DNA of 64,000 bases. It comes from Kazachstania africana CBS 2517 (Eukaryota; Ascomycota; Saccharomycetes; Saccharomycetales; Saccharomycetaceae). Each line of letters begins with the position of its first letter. The stretch's first letter is position 1. Shown piece by piece: positions 49,945 to 59,842 of the stretch. The notes beneath the pieces are model-generated. The model worked only from the letters and a program-made list of their open reading frames with translations. It did no database searches and was not told the origin of the DNA. The translations under genes were made by a program, and so were the position numbers. The stretch spans positions 62,001-126,000 of the forward strand of contig NC_018942.1 of NCBI RefSeq assembly GCF_000304475.1. Direction: 5' to 3'.

Positions 49945-50474
49945 AGAAAATTCATCATTATTTCAACTAGCAGAAACGTTTTGAAGTTATATTATCAAAA
50001 ATATATGTTTGGTATCCACGTATAACAATCCGGTAAAAGGAGGCTTTTATGACTGCTCCAAAAGGTTCGAAGTTGTCTAATCCTTAGGCTTCTCAAGTAC
50101 GACTTGGAAAATCATTTGTTAATACTATCCTCCCTATTACTCTCGGAGGATTTGGTTCTGGAAGTAGAGCACACTGCGCCAAAACCTACATATATCTACG
50201 CCAGGTAATGGAACGGTCTCAAATCGTTTGAATTAGCCTTTCTGGGACGAGCTCTGAAAAAGATTTCTTATTATCTCCAAATCGCACGAAATGCCATCAC
50301 AGTATTATATTGTCGAATGCAGGAAATGACAAGCTTAAGGTGATTTCCCTTACATTCCATGAGGATATTTGACTAACCGCTCTGTGCTTAATCTGTTATT
50401 GACAGCAACCGAGAATGATATATGGGGCACCACTGATATAAATCCAAACCAATTTATCTTAATCGAGTCTATTC
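49945..50474. other. Intergenic region REB1-like/FMP23
   Basis: 530 nt between convergent 3' ends. In S. cerevisiae the spliced ribosomal gene RPS11B lies between REB1 and FMP23; no RPS11 coding sequence or splice sites are seen here. No other gene recognised. Confidence 0.6.
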
Positions 50475-51023
50475 CTATCTATTACGATATTTATTGGATT
50501 CCCATTCATTGAATACTGCATGTGATTGTAAAATCAAATCAAAAATGAATGTATGTCCTCCGTTTAATCTTAGGGTCAGTTTCATTGCTTTGATGAACTC
50601 TATATATCTTTCAACTAAAAGTTTGTCACCAATACTTCTGTATATTCTAGATTGATCTCCTGCTTCTACAGTATATTTAGGTACTATTTGTAATTCAACG
50701 TATTTTTGAACTTGGAAAACCAAATCGTCTGGTTCACCTTCAAAATCTGCAAATGACTTTTTTGTATGCTTCTTGAGATATTCCTCACTAAAGTCTTCTA
50801 ACTCATTATAGAAATTTTCAATATAATCTGAATCTTCCGGTAGTTGTTTGAATTCATCAATTCCAATTTTTCCAGAAGCTGAACCTGTGGAATCGCTCTT
50901 CAGATGCGTTGTAGGCGGTATTATTACTCTTTTTGAAATTGTTTTAGAATGGATAGGGACACTCAAGGAAAACCTACGAAAAGAACCTCTCAGAAGTACT
51001 GAACTCAACGCCAATCGAGACAT
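50475..51023 (-). CDS. FMP23: Mitochondrial protein Fmp23
   Basis: 182 aa from the ATG at 51023 (S. cerevisiae 175); upstream the frame is open only to a GTG. The N-terminus (MSRLALSSVLLRGSFRRFS) is rich in Arg, Ser and Leu without acidic residues, a mitochondrial presequence. Family blocks: RVIIPPTTHLKS, EFKQLPEDSDYIENFY, FADFEGEPDDLVFQVQKYVE, RSIGDKLLVERYIEF and LRLNGGHTFIFDLILQ. Function poorly known; S. cerevisiae Fmp23 has been linked to iron-copper homeostasis. Divergent from ZTA1 across 520 nt, as in S. cerevisiae. Confidence 0.93.
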   Translation of the reverse strand: MSRLALSSVLLRGSFRRFSLSVPIHSKTISKRVIIPPTTHLKSDSTGSASGKIGIDEFKQLPEDSDYIENFYNELEDFSEEYLKKHTKKSFADFEGEPDDLVFQVQKYVELQIVPKYTVEAGDQSRIYRSIGDKLLVERYIEFIKAMKLTLRLNGGHTFIFDLILQSHAVFNEWESNKYRNR

Positions 51024-51543
51024 TAGCACTTTATGTCGTTTGCTTTGAAAAAATGAAGAATGCACTGCATGTAAAAATATCACTCTTTCCCCCTTATATA
51101 CATCATGAATTACCCACTATTTATAAAATTTTGTGGTCGCCCTTTTTCTCTTTCTCATTCATTCAATTAAGAAGTGATAACGAAAGAAACGGCTTAGTGA
51201 TGTTACTACGATGAGAGGGCCCAAGGAGTAGATACTTTCAATGAACGCAGAAAGGGCTAGTGATTTGTGACTACAGCTCGTCTTTTCCGCTCAAATGTCC
51301 TGCAGTCCTATTTTACTATACTTATATAACTGTACCTTTGTTTATCAACTTCCGCAACGATTTCATTGATCTCTTGATTATGTAAGAAAGTAACCTTGAA
51401 ACAATTATTGTCGATTAGGTTGAATCACCGGCCCCCGCCCGTCCTCATCCGCAAAGGCCTTGCTTATATAAAGGAACAGTTCCACTCTGAACAAACACAT
51501 TTAATAAAGCTCGACCAATTGTCGTGTACACAAATCCACAGCC
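51024..51543. other. Divergent promoter region FMP23/ZTA1
   Basis: 520 nt. A C-rich run (GGCCCCCGCCCG) near 51430 and a TATA-like TTATATAAAG near 51464 precede ZTA1. No gene seen. Confidence 0.55.
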
Positions 51544-52548
51544 ATGTCAATCCCTCAATCTCAAAAAGTTCTACTTATTGATGGACTAAGTGAGGGTTAT
51601 GAAGTTATCAAGTACGAGGATTTCGCAACTCCTATCATTGTTACTGATGACGAAGTCATAATCAAAAATCGCTACACTGGTGTTAACTATATCGAATCAT
51701 ATTTCCGTAAAGGTATTTATCCGGCAGAATTGCCTTATGTATTGGGAAGAGAAGCTGTCGGTACAGTTGTAGCTATTGGTAAAAGTGTTAGAGATTTAAA
51801 AGTTGGTGATAAAGTCAGTTACATAGCAGGCGCCACTTTTGCTCAATTCACCAAGGTGCCAAATTCGACCCATGTGTTCAAGCTGCCAGATACTACGAGC
51901 ACTGAACAACTCAAGTTATATGCTGCAGGTATGATACAGGGACTAACTGCATTAACCTTCGTCAACGAAGCATATGACGTGAAAAAGGGAGACTACGTGC
52001 TATTATATGCGGCTGCAGGTGGTGTTGGTCTGATTTTCAATCAATTACTAAGAATGAGAGGAGCTCATACAATTGCTGTGGCATCTACTAACGAAAAACT
52101 ATCTTTAGCCAAAGAGAATGGCGCTGAGTTTTTGATTAATTCCAAGGAGGATAACATTCTTGAAAAAGTTCAACAAATTACAAAGGGCAACGGTGTCGAT
52201 GTGGCATTCGATTCTGTAGGGAAGGACACTTTTGAAACCACTTTGTCATGCTTGAAAAGAAAAGGTACTTTCGTATCTTACGGTAATGCCTCGGGGCCAG
52301 TACCTCCATTTCCACTATCTCGTTTATCGCCAAAAAACATCAGACTCCTAAGACCACAATTGTTTGGTTATGTTGCTCAAGCTGATGAATTCCGTCACTA
52401 TACCGAAGAATTGATTTCTTTAATTGATTCAGGGAAACTGAACATCAAGCTCTTTAAGATTTATCAACTTTATGATTACGTACAAGCAGCAAAAGATATA
52501 GAAAGTAGGAGTACTACCGGTAAGCTTATTTTAGAAGTCCCACAATAA
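51544..52548 (+). CDS. ZTA1: NADPH-dependent quinone reductase, zeta-crystallin homologue
   Basis: 334 aa (S. cerevisiae Zta1 334). Medium-chain dehydrogenase/reductase of the quinone oxidoreductase (zeta-crystallin) branch, lacking zinc ligands; it reduces quinones with NADPH, binds AU-rich RNA and is induced by oxidative stress. Blocks: TGVNYIESYFRKGIYP, PYVLGREAVGTVVAIG (catalytic domain), VLLYAAAGGVGLIFNQLL (NADPH-binding AxxGxxG), DVAFDSVGKDTFE and FVSYGNASGPVPPFPL. Full length, nothing odd. Divergent from FMP23 and followed by GIP1, as in S. cerevisiae. Confidence 0.96.
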   Translation: MSIPQSQKVLLIDGLSEGYEVIKYEDFATPIIVTDDEVIIKNRYTGVNYIESYFRKGIYPAELPYVLGREAVGTVVAIGKSVRDLKVGDKVSYIAGATFAQFTKVPNSTHVFKLPDTTSTEQLKLYAAGMIQGLTALTFVNEAYDVKKGDYVLLYAAAGGVGLIFNQLLRMRGAHTIAVASTNEKLSLAKENGAEFLINSKEDNILEKVQQITKGNGVDVAFDSVGKDTFETTLSCLKRKGTFVSYGNASGPVPPFPLSRLSPKNIRLLRPQLFGYVAQADEFRHYTEELISLIDSGKLNIKLFKIYQLYDYVQAAKDIESRSTTGKLILEVPQ

Positions 52549-53181
52549 TGGGCTTAACGTTGTCGTCATAGTTACGTTTCGTTTAATTCGCCTGCTCTTC
52601 ACGGGTGTTACTAAAAATTATCTACTAGTGCCAAAGTAGACGCAAGTAAAATGTTTATATCGTACAGTAAATACACATAATTTGTTCACCAAACAGTATT
52701 TCTCGAAATATATACTCAGCTTCGCTCTAAAATGGCACCTGTAAATCACCCTAGGGCTACTTAATAACTTCTATTCAGGACTTGAGCTTTTTCTTGCAGG
52801 AAAAGAAGCCTAGAACTTTATCAGCCCCTGGTAGCAGTTCACATACCGCTCTATAACGCAAAACCAGCTTGGTGTGGAGAGGCCCTCAATGCTATTTAGC
52901 CTTCAAATTCCTCTAGATTTTTTTACACTCTGCAATTTATTTTTGTGTGACGCTATGGTGCTAATTCGCTGACACTATATATATAATGTCAAAGTCAAGA
53001 ACCAGGGATATACAAACTTACAATGGACAAAGAGTGCATTGCAAATTTTTATTAATCAGAGGAAGCTATTATAGACTATTTAAGATTAACTATCCATCTC
53101 AATTTAAATTTGCTTCATAGCTATTTGCGTTCTTCTTATTAATTGCTGAAATATTGGTCAAAATAGAACTATAGATATACA
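52549..53181. other. Intergenic region ZTA1/GIP1
   Basis: 633 nt. A core middle-sporulation element (CACAAAA on the minus strand, 52941-52947) lies 235 nt before GIP1, and a TATA run is at 52975-52984. Only a 7-base core match, so weak. No gene seen. Confidence 0.45.
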
Positions 53182-54879
53182 ATGAGCTTGCTAGAATCAG
53201 AAGAAGAATGGGTCTTCAAAACGAAGCGTGCTGCCTTTAGAAACTGGTTTTTTATGGGCCTCAAAAAAGATTCTGAACTAAGTTGTGGAAAAGTTCCCGA
53301 CAGATCTTCAAATTCACTTGAATTGAGCAGATCAAAAGGGCTGTCACCCACATACTTTCAAAGTACATTATTTGGCTCCCTCAGATCCGCAACAACCTCT
53401 TTACGAAAAAGGCCTTTCCTTCTAAAGAGTCAAAGACGTAGAAATGGGAAGGGAAATCGCACTCGAAGCAAAAGGTCATTTCAATTGAAGGAAAATGTTA
53501 AAACCAAGCTTCAAAAACTAAAAAGCACTTGTAATAAATTTGTTATATCGTCTAAAATTCCGGTTACCCAGAATGACTCTACATATCTTTCACAGGAAAT
53601 GTCCTTAATATGTTCTCATCACGACAATGATGCTGGAGAAAAATTATCATGTTACAAAAGCTTCAGAACAAGCTCAAGAGATTTGAGCTTACTTTTTGAA
53701 TACACTATGAAAGATGATTCAAGTGATTTCAATTTCGAGAGTAAGGCCAATAGTAATCCTCCAATTTTAAAAAGTTTGCTATTTAGTGGACGCCCTACTA
53801 GTCAACAAGACCATAACAATAAAACTCTCCCTATCTTTTCAAATAATCTGTCAACTTCAGCTGATATAGTTATAGAGGCAAAAACTACTGAAAATAAAAG
53901 AATTTACGATAAAGTTTTGCAAGAACTGGTAAGTTTAAAAAATTCAGGTTTTACAAGATCGAAAAAGACGTCAGTAAGATTGTTGGATAATGATAGTCTT
54001 GGATCTGACTCCCTTGCCAGCACTTCTATGGTAGTACCAGATGTTACTTATGAGAATGACACCAGTGTCAGCTGTCTGCTCGAGGACACCGAGTCTTCTA
54101 TAGCCATAAATAAACGTTCTGAGCTAATGGATCCTTCACCTTATTCTAAATTAAAACCTAATAATAAGGAGGTTTCCTCAGTGTATTCTTCCTTACTCGA
54201 ATCCTCAACCACAAGTAGTAAGGTTTACACCGTTCCAACATTTAGGGAGCAAGTCACGAGGCTAAATATTAAAGACATAATCGATAGTTTAAGAAATGGC
54301 ACACTGACGGAGAAACAATTGACAGGTATGAAAAGATGCGTTCAACAGAAACTAAACTTCAAAAATAGTACATTTTATTCTGAACTACCTTCTGATTTTT
54401 TTGAAAATGAGAGTGTCCCTTATGAAGAGCCTGTCGATATTTGTGAGAAAGAGGATGATATTCTTGATACTACGGAGACAAGTGTCAGATTTGACACCAC
54501 TTCAAAACTTTTAGTTTATACACCAAAAAAAATCCAACCTATACCAGATAGTAAGGCAAGTATGGAACCTCATTCAATCTTGAAGTCAAGAGATAATTCC
54601 ATGATGGAGCTTGAAAATCAGCAAGCTTTGCGATGTGAGAGAGCAAATCTGAAGACTTTTATCAAATCCTTCAACTTTTTTGAGGGAAAAAGAGAAGAAG
54701 AGGAAATTGATAATGCCAAACAGCGAGAAAGTCAGTTACAAAGATACTATTCGAAGCAAATATGCCCTGAAAATTGGCCAGATGAGCTCAGTGTATCCAA
54801 TCAACTTTTTATAGGTGAAAAAAACTATCGTTCATCAAAGAATAAGAGAAAGCTTTGTGGAGTTGTGACAAATTTGTAA
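53182..54879 (+). CDS. GIP1: Gip1, meiosis-specific Glc7 regulatory subunit
   Basis: 565 aa (S. cerevisiae 573). Gip1 directs the Glc7 phosphatase to septins and the forming prospore membrane and is needed for spore wall formation. Sequence is largely disordered and fast-evolving. A basic N-terminus (KKRPFLLKSQRRRNGKG-like) is followed by Ser-rich stretches. The PP1-docking motif SVRFDT (V435 and F437) stands in a conserved neighbourhood with YTPKKIQPIP and EPHSILKSR. C-terminal block PENWPDELSVSNQLFIGEKNY is family-like. Assignment leans on synteny (between ZTA1 and TCM62 with YBR045C order) and the docking motif. Confidence 0.83.
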   Translation: MSLLESEEEWVFKTKRAAFRNWFFMGLKKDSELSCGKVPDRSSNSLELSRSKGLSPTYFQSTLFGSLRSATTSLRKRPFLLKSQRRRNGKGNRTRSKRSFQLKENVKTKLQKLKSTCNKFVISSKIPVTQNDSTYLSQEMSLICSHHDNDAGEKLSCYKSFRTSSRDLSLLFEYTMKDDSSDFNFESKANSNPPILKSLLFSGRPTSQQDHNNKTLPIFSNNLSTSADIVIEAKTTENKRIYDKVLQELVSLKNSGFTRSKKTSVRLLDNDSLGSDSLASTSMVVPDVTYENDTSVSCLLEDTESSIAINKRSELMDPSPYSKLKPNNKEVSSVYSSLLESSTTSSKVYTVPTFREQVTRLNIKDIIDSLRNGTLTEKQLTGMKRCVQQKLNFKNSTFYSELPSDFFENESVPYEEPVDICEKEDDILDTTETSVRFDTTSKLLVYTPKKIQPIPDSKASMEPHSILKSRDNSMMELENQQALRCERANLKTFIKSFNFFEGKREEEEIDNAKQRESQLQRYYSKQICPENWPDELSVSNQLFIGEKNYRSSKNKRKLCGVVTNL

Positions 54880-55037
54880 GTGTCTAGTTTCGAAAACATA
54901 TATACTATAAAAAATTTAAGATAAATATGGGTTTACTTGTTTGAATGAATTCTATCCCAAACCATACTGTTACCCAATTTTTTTAAACGTTAATGCCATT
55001 CCCATTCATATTCAGCAATATATTAAAAAAAGAAACA

Positions 55038-55136
55038 CTCCTCATAGGGGGCTCGAACCCCTGACATTTCGGTTATCCTTGCTTAAGCGTATAATTGCCT
55101 AAAAGCCGAACGCTCTACCAACTGAGCTAACAAGGA
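55038..55136 (-). tRNA. tRNA-Lys(UUU) with intron
   Basis: 99-nt gene with a 26-nt intron after position 37. The acceptor TCCTTGT pairs with ATGAGGA; discriminator G. Anticodon stem TTCGG/CCGAA; anticodon TTT. B box GGTTCGAGCCC and A box TAGCTCAGTTGGTAGAGC are typical. The intron contains a CTTAAGCAAGGATA end like that of S. cerevisiae tK(UUU). Exons are nearly identical to the S. cerevisiae tRNA. Confidence 0.97.
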
Positions 55137-56369
55137 TGAGTGTTTCAAGAATTTGTCCGTACTTAATCTCGGTAATACAGTCTAATCCATGAGGATAGCT
55201 TCGTTACAAATGATGACATCAGACTTCTACTCCATGTAGTACCTTATGGGACTTTTTAATTGCATCTGTTGTTCTATTCTTTCTAATAGACAACTATAAA
55301 AAGTAACGATGAAGAAATCAGAATGGTTTTGCAACCGTTCTTGATTTACATATTGAAATTGTAATCATCTACTAGGAGGCTGATATGAACGTAATCATGT
55401 GCTTTACAGTCCCTGCGATAAATTACCAAAAAGAACTACTAATGTCCCTTTTGAAAGGGATCCTTCGAATCATTAGATATCCATCTATAATCTTTTGTAG
55501 TGCTATTTCGGTAAAAGTGCTCAAAATTTTTTTCTTCTTTCGAAGAATCGTTATTTTAATTTGAAAATTGGCATAATATAGGTGACTATATTATATTTAA
55601 CAGTCTGCTGCAATGAGTTTCAAAAGTTTAGGCTGTGTGACTAACATTGGTTGAATTCTGTGGCTCTTATTTCATGTGATAATCTATTTTTATCGATGTA
55701 TCAAACTGTTAAGTAATATTTTAGTAGTACTTGGAAATTATGGATTGGAGTCTTAAGTCCTTCAAACTTTAAGATATGTGACTCTCTTCCCTCTTTGTCG
55801 AACTGAATTGACAGAAGGTAGGTGATTCAAAATTCTACATTTTACATTTCACTTTACCTTAGATACACTAGTACACCGACAAGGATGACATATCGCAATT
55901 ACAATAAATTTAGACCAAAGTCTGAATATATACATTGATTCAAATGTGTCCATGTATTACTCCTAGGGGCGTTTTATTGCTTCTCAAATTCAGGCTACAA
56001 AAAGTTGCTTAAATAATGCCTTAGGCCTTTGAAATAATTAAACATGGAGTAGTGCAAGTAAAAAAATCACTCACAACAGCATTGATTTCTGGGATATCTA
56101 AATGTTAGAAATTCAGACATTGCGACAGACTAGACACGAGAGACTTGATTGGTCAAAAGTCTAGTCCTAATATTCTGATTCTGACATATGATGCCCGTTT
56201 TACAACAGCAAAACAGCACTTTATAACATAACAGCATTATCCAACAGTCCAATGTTGTAGTATGTGAGCTATATGGTACTATTTCGGTTGTTTATCCTTG
56301 TTGTTATTATTGATAATGTGAGATGGAAATGTACATAGCGCAACTGAAATTTTTATATCGATAAAAATC
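55137..56369. other. 1.2-kb gene-free interval tRNA-Lys/TCM62
   Basis: AT-rich, no open frame of note. It is the upstream flank of tRNA-Lys, where Ty LTRs often insert, but no LTR ends or long repeats were recognised. TCM62 promoter signals are not obvious beyond a TTTATATC stretch next to the first ATG. Confidence 0.5.
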
Positions 56370-58082
56370 ATGCAAGATTTGATCAGGAACAGAAGCATGC
56401 TCAGATGGAGATGCGATAACAACACACTTTTCAAACGAAGTATAAGGACATTAAAGACAAATTCGAGCCATATTTATTCTCTCAAAGCTGCGGAATGTCA
56501 AATTGAGTTTCTTTCGCACATTACAAAATGGGATGCGATACTGAACTCTATTTCCAACAGCAAGTCACTCTTATATGCAAACAAGTATGACACTAAGCCA
56601 CGTGTATTCTCTTCTGATGATCATACTCAATTGACTTTTCTGATAAAACGACATTTAGATTCGTTGCTGTTCTCCCAAGACAAGTTGGGCAGGATTGGGC
56701 TGAACTTATTTCTGGATATATTCCAAGACCGACTTACTACTCCACTGGCTACTACATTATTGGCGAGTTTACTAGGCCAAATCCGCTTAAATTTTCATTT
56801 TGATACAATTCAAGCTGTCATAACTGGGCTGGAGCACGTAAGAATCTTTTTAGCTAATAATAGAGTCTTTATTGATAGTCCGAAGGCAATTGGTGAATTT
56901 ATCGATAATCTTGGAATTGATCCGGAAAGCCATGAAATTACCAGTAAAGTATTGAAGGAGATAGACTATAAACTTTCTACCGATGATATAGTGCGGGCTG
57001 CGAGAGGCACACATAGGTACGACGTAGTTGATGTTTCTAAAGGTTGGAAATGGACCTCGGGTATACCAGAAACAGATGAGAAATACTTGAGATCTATATT
57101 TATTAAGAACAATAAATTTGTATCAATTAATGGCGGTGCTCTCGTCCTTATTTACGATGGTGATTTAATTGAAACAAGAGGCATATCACCAACATTAGAT
57201 TACATGAATAATGAAGGAAGGTCACTGGTACTGATTGTTACTGGGACCTGTGAAAAGGATGCATTGAACATGATAGCAATAAACAATAACAAAAACAAGA
57301 GAAAGGGGAAGAATGTGAAGACCGTCTTGCTGAAATATAACTCAGTTGAGAATGGAAACCTTAGTATACAAGAAAATTTTGACCTATTAGAATTTCTAAG
57401 CTTACCAAATGGAGTAGGCAGTATTTACTCTCCAAAATTTTCCGATAATATTCCTAGTAGCAGGTGCGCCAATCAGTACTATGGAACGTTGGAATCTTTG
57501 AAGGCAACAATTGGAGAAGCTTTTTTATATAATTCCAATGGACTTTCTGAGGTGAACACTAGCAGTCCCTGTTTGAAAAAAAGGGTGACTATAAATGTGG
57601 GGGGAGAAACTATGGCTGGAATTGATGACAGAAGGAATATGTATGATAACCTATTTAACAATCTTCTCTGTCATGGATTATCGGAAGGTTTTATACCTAG
57701 TTATGGAATATCCCTAGTTAAAAGCATTCCATATTTAAGACGGAAGGTCATCACATCTTCCTTAAGCATGAATGAAAGACTTGGCTACGACATTCTTTTG
57801 TCAGCCTTAACGTCACCAATGGAAAGGGCCTTGATGGGCGAATTTTATTACAGAAAACATGAGGCAACCGCCGCAATAATCAAAACCATGGAAAACACCA
57901 AATTTACTGATGCATATCTCACAGTAACTTGTGCACGTCCACAAAATGTCCTCAGAGGTGCTAAAATGGAACCGTGGAACAAAGTTGATGACACTCTAAG
58001 AAACATTATCAATTTCATCAAGGTCATTACCAGTTGTGGCAACGTAATAGCCAAGACATTTGAAAAACCAAGGCGACAGTAA
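56370..58082 (+). CDS. TCM62: Mitochondrial chaperonin-like assembly factor Tcm62
   Basis: 570 aa (S. cerevisiae 572). A diverged Hsp60-related mitochondrial protein required to assemble succinate dehydrogenase (complex II). Arg-rich N-terminal presequence. Family blocks: KLGRIGLNLFLDIFQDRL, DVSKGWKWTSGI, YYGTLESLKATIGEAFLYN, RRNMYDNLFNNLLCHGLSEGFIPSYGISL, and EPWNKVDDTL near the end. It keeps chaperonin-like apical features but not the Hsp60 ATPase signature, as is normal for Tcm62. The ATG at 56397 (residue 10, MLRWRC) may be the real start because a TATA-like run abuts the first ATG. Confidence 0.93.
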   Translation: MQDLIRNRSMLRWRCDNNTLFKRSIRTLKTNSSHIYSLKAAECQIEFLSHITKWDAILNSISNSKSLLYANKYDTKPRVFSSDDHTQLTFLIKRHLDSLLFSQDKLGRIGLNLFLDIFQDRLTTPLATTLLASLLGQIRLNFHFDTIQAVITGLEHVRIFLANNRVFIDSPKAIGEFIDNLGIDPESHEITSKVLKEIDYKLSTDDIVRAARGTHRYDVVDVSKGWKWTSGIPETDEKYLRSIFIKNNKFVSINGGALVLIYDGDLIETRGISPTLDYMNNEGRSLVLIVTGTCEKDALNMIAINNNKNKRKGKNVKTVLLKYNSVENGNLSIQENFDLLEFLSLPNGVGSIYSPKFSDNIPSSRCANQYYGTLESLKATIGEAFLYNSNGLSEVNTSSPCLKKRVTINVGGETMAGIDDRRNMYDNLFNNLLCHGLSEGFIPSYGISLVKSIPYLRRKVITSSLSMNERLGYDILLSALTSPMERALMGEFYYRKHEATAAIIKTMENTKFTDAYLTVTCARPQNVLRGAKMEPWNKVDDTLRNIINFIKVITSCGNVIAKTFEKPRRQ

Positions 58083-58453
58083 CTCATAGTATAGTATATA
58101 AAGGTCCCAAGCATGTAAATAATATAGAATAATTGCTTTATCTGAATGTTTCTCTCGTATTTTGAGGCTCGATGAGATACTCGTTTTCGCTTGTAAATCT
58201 TTCACATTCAAATAAGCGAGAGCGCCCCGATGGCGCAATACATTTTCAGGTTTCGAATATTGGACCTTTGAGAACTTATAAATAGTGACCGTAAACCTCC
58301 CTCAACTGTTATTAATTCTTACTCTTCTTCGACAACAAATCGGATAAGTTACCTCAAGTTACGTCAGGAAGAGTCTTTGAGGTTGAACTTGCAAAGCATT
58401 TGTAGAAAAAGCATAATCTAATAGCGCACTAATCACATAACAAAGGGGAGAGT
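58083..58453. other. Promoter region of CST26
   Basis: 371 nt between TCM62 and CST26, both on the plus strand. A GC-richer patch with CGAGAGCGCCCCGATGG lies near 58217-58233. No gene seen. Confidence 0.5.
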
Positions 58454-59689
58454 ATGGCACATGCATCGAGTAATTCCTGGCTCATTTACAATGTCAAAAA
58501 AGTAGTTGTTCCATTAATTTCTATACTGGTCTTCGTGGAAGATATATTCGTGTTATTACTTTGTCAGTTGTATATCACACATTTTATACCAAAGGACACA
58601 CCAAGGTTTCAAAATGCATTGGATCAAACTAAAAAAGCATTCATTTGTATCTTGATTACTATATGGCATGTAGTAGCTCCATCCAAAGTTAGGATAACTA
58701 CAGATAACAAAACCATTCCAAAAGGGACTTTTTTCATCGATTTGAAGAAGAATAAATTCTCTTCAAATATTAAACCAAATTCAGTGACTATCGCAAATCA
58801 TCAAATTTACACTGATTGGGTCTTCCTTTGGTGGTTGGCATATACTTCAAATCTGGCAGGTAGGGTCTATATCATGCTAAAAAAGTCCCTACAAAGCATT
58901 CCAGTTTTGGGTTATGGTATGACAAACTTTAAATTCATCTTTATGAATAGAAAATGGGCTGCTGATCGTGTGCATTTGATCAACAGCTTGAGAGAATTAG
59001 ATGCAGATGCAAGAGGAACTGGTTCTTTGACTGGATCAAGACCTGTCAGCGTCGATGATAATGGTTTGATCAACTGGAATACTACGATCCAACCAAGTGC
59101 TGAAATAAAGCAATCGAAAAAAGGTACATCATGCTGGCCATACAATTTAATTTTGTTCCCAGAAGGTACTAATCATACTGCTAATACCTTGAGTAAAAGT
59201 ATTATTTTCGCCGAAAAAGCTAATAGAAAACCTCTGAAAAATGTCCTGTTACCACATTCTACTGGTTTGAGATTCTGTTTGAGAAATTTGAAACCAAGTT
59301 TGGATATCCTTTATGACGTTACAATTGCATATTCTGGAATTGACAAAGAGACAAAATTTGCTGCTGATGCATATGGCTTAGGTAGCATCTTTTTAGAAGG
59401 TAAATACCCCTCCATCGTAGATATCTATATCAGAGCTTTTGAAATAGAGAACATTCCTATCGATGATGAGGATCAGTTCGTTGATTGGATCTACAATGTA
59501 TGGAAAGAAAAGGATGAGTTGCTGGAAAATTATCATAAGAATGGCAACTCCTTCGGTTTGGATCCAGAGTTGAATTACAGTACGATGGATGGTTTTAGTG
59601 TGTCTAATTGGGAATTCTTTTTAGTTCTAGCGTTCCCACTTGCTTCCACACTCTTTTTATTGAAATATATTTTGTCCCTCTTATTTTAG
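58454..59689 (+). CDS. CST26: Lysophosphatidylinositol acyltransferase-like Cst26/Psi1
   Basis: 411 aa (Cst26 397, ohnologue YDR018C 396). PlsC-type acyltransferase of the ER or lipid droplets that places stearate at sn-1 of phosphatidylinositol. Motif I is NHQIYTDW with H116 and D121; motif III is FPEGTNH with E237. N-terminal membrane helix (about 17-42) and a C-terminal helix (about 389-410). An insertion with Gly/Ser/Thr (about 188-225) separates motifs II and III, as in the family. Convergent with FAT1 across 153 nt, the order of YBR041W-YBR042C. Confidence 0.93.
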   Translation: MAHASSNSWLIYNVKKVVVPLISILVFVEDIFVLLLCQLYITHFIPKDTPRFQNALDQTKKAFICILITIWHVVAPSKVRITTDNKTIPKGTFFIDLKKNKFSSNIKPNSVTIANHQIYTDWVFLWWLAYTSNLAGRVYIMLKKSLQSIPVLGYGMTNFKFIFMNRKWAADRVHLINSLRELDADARGTGSLTGSRPVSVDDNGLINWNTTIQPSAEIKQSKKGTSCWPYNLILFPEGTNHTANTLSKSIIFAEKANRKPLKNVLLPHSTGLRFCLRNLKPSLDILYDVTIAYSGIDKETKFAADAYGLGSIFLEGKYPSIVDIYIRAFEIENIPIDDEDQFVDWIYNVWKEKDELLENYHKNGNSFGLDPELNYSTMDGFSVSNWEFFLVLAFPLASTLFLLKYILSLLF

Positions 59690-59842
59690 ACAGCATATTT
59701 TTTTATACTGGCATGTTATCATGTGTTCATAAGTAATGAAGCTATATATATATATATATTAACTAATGCAGAGCTTTGAGTTTTATAAAAATCAATGATT
59801 ATTTGGTGGTATCTTTTTCATGTATATATGTCTGGTAAGGCC

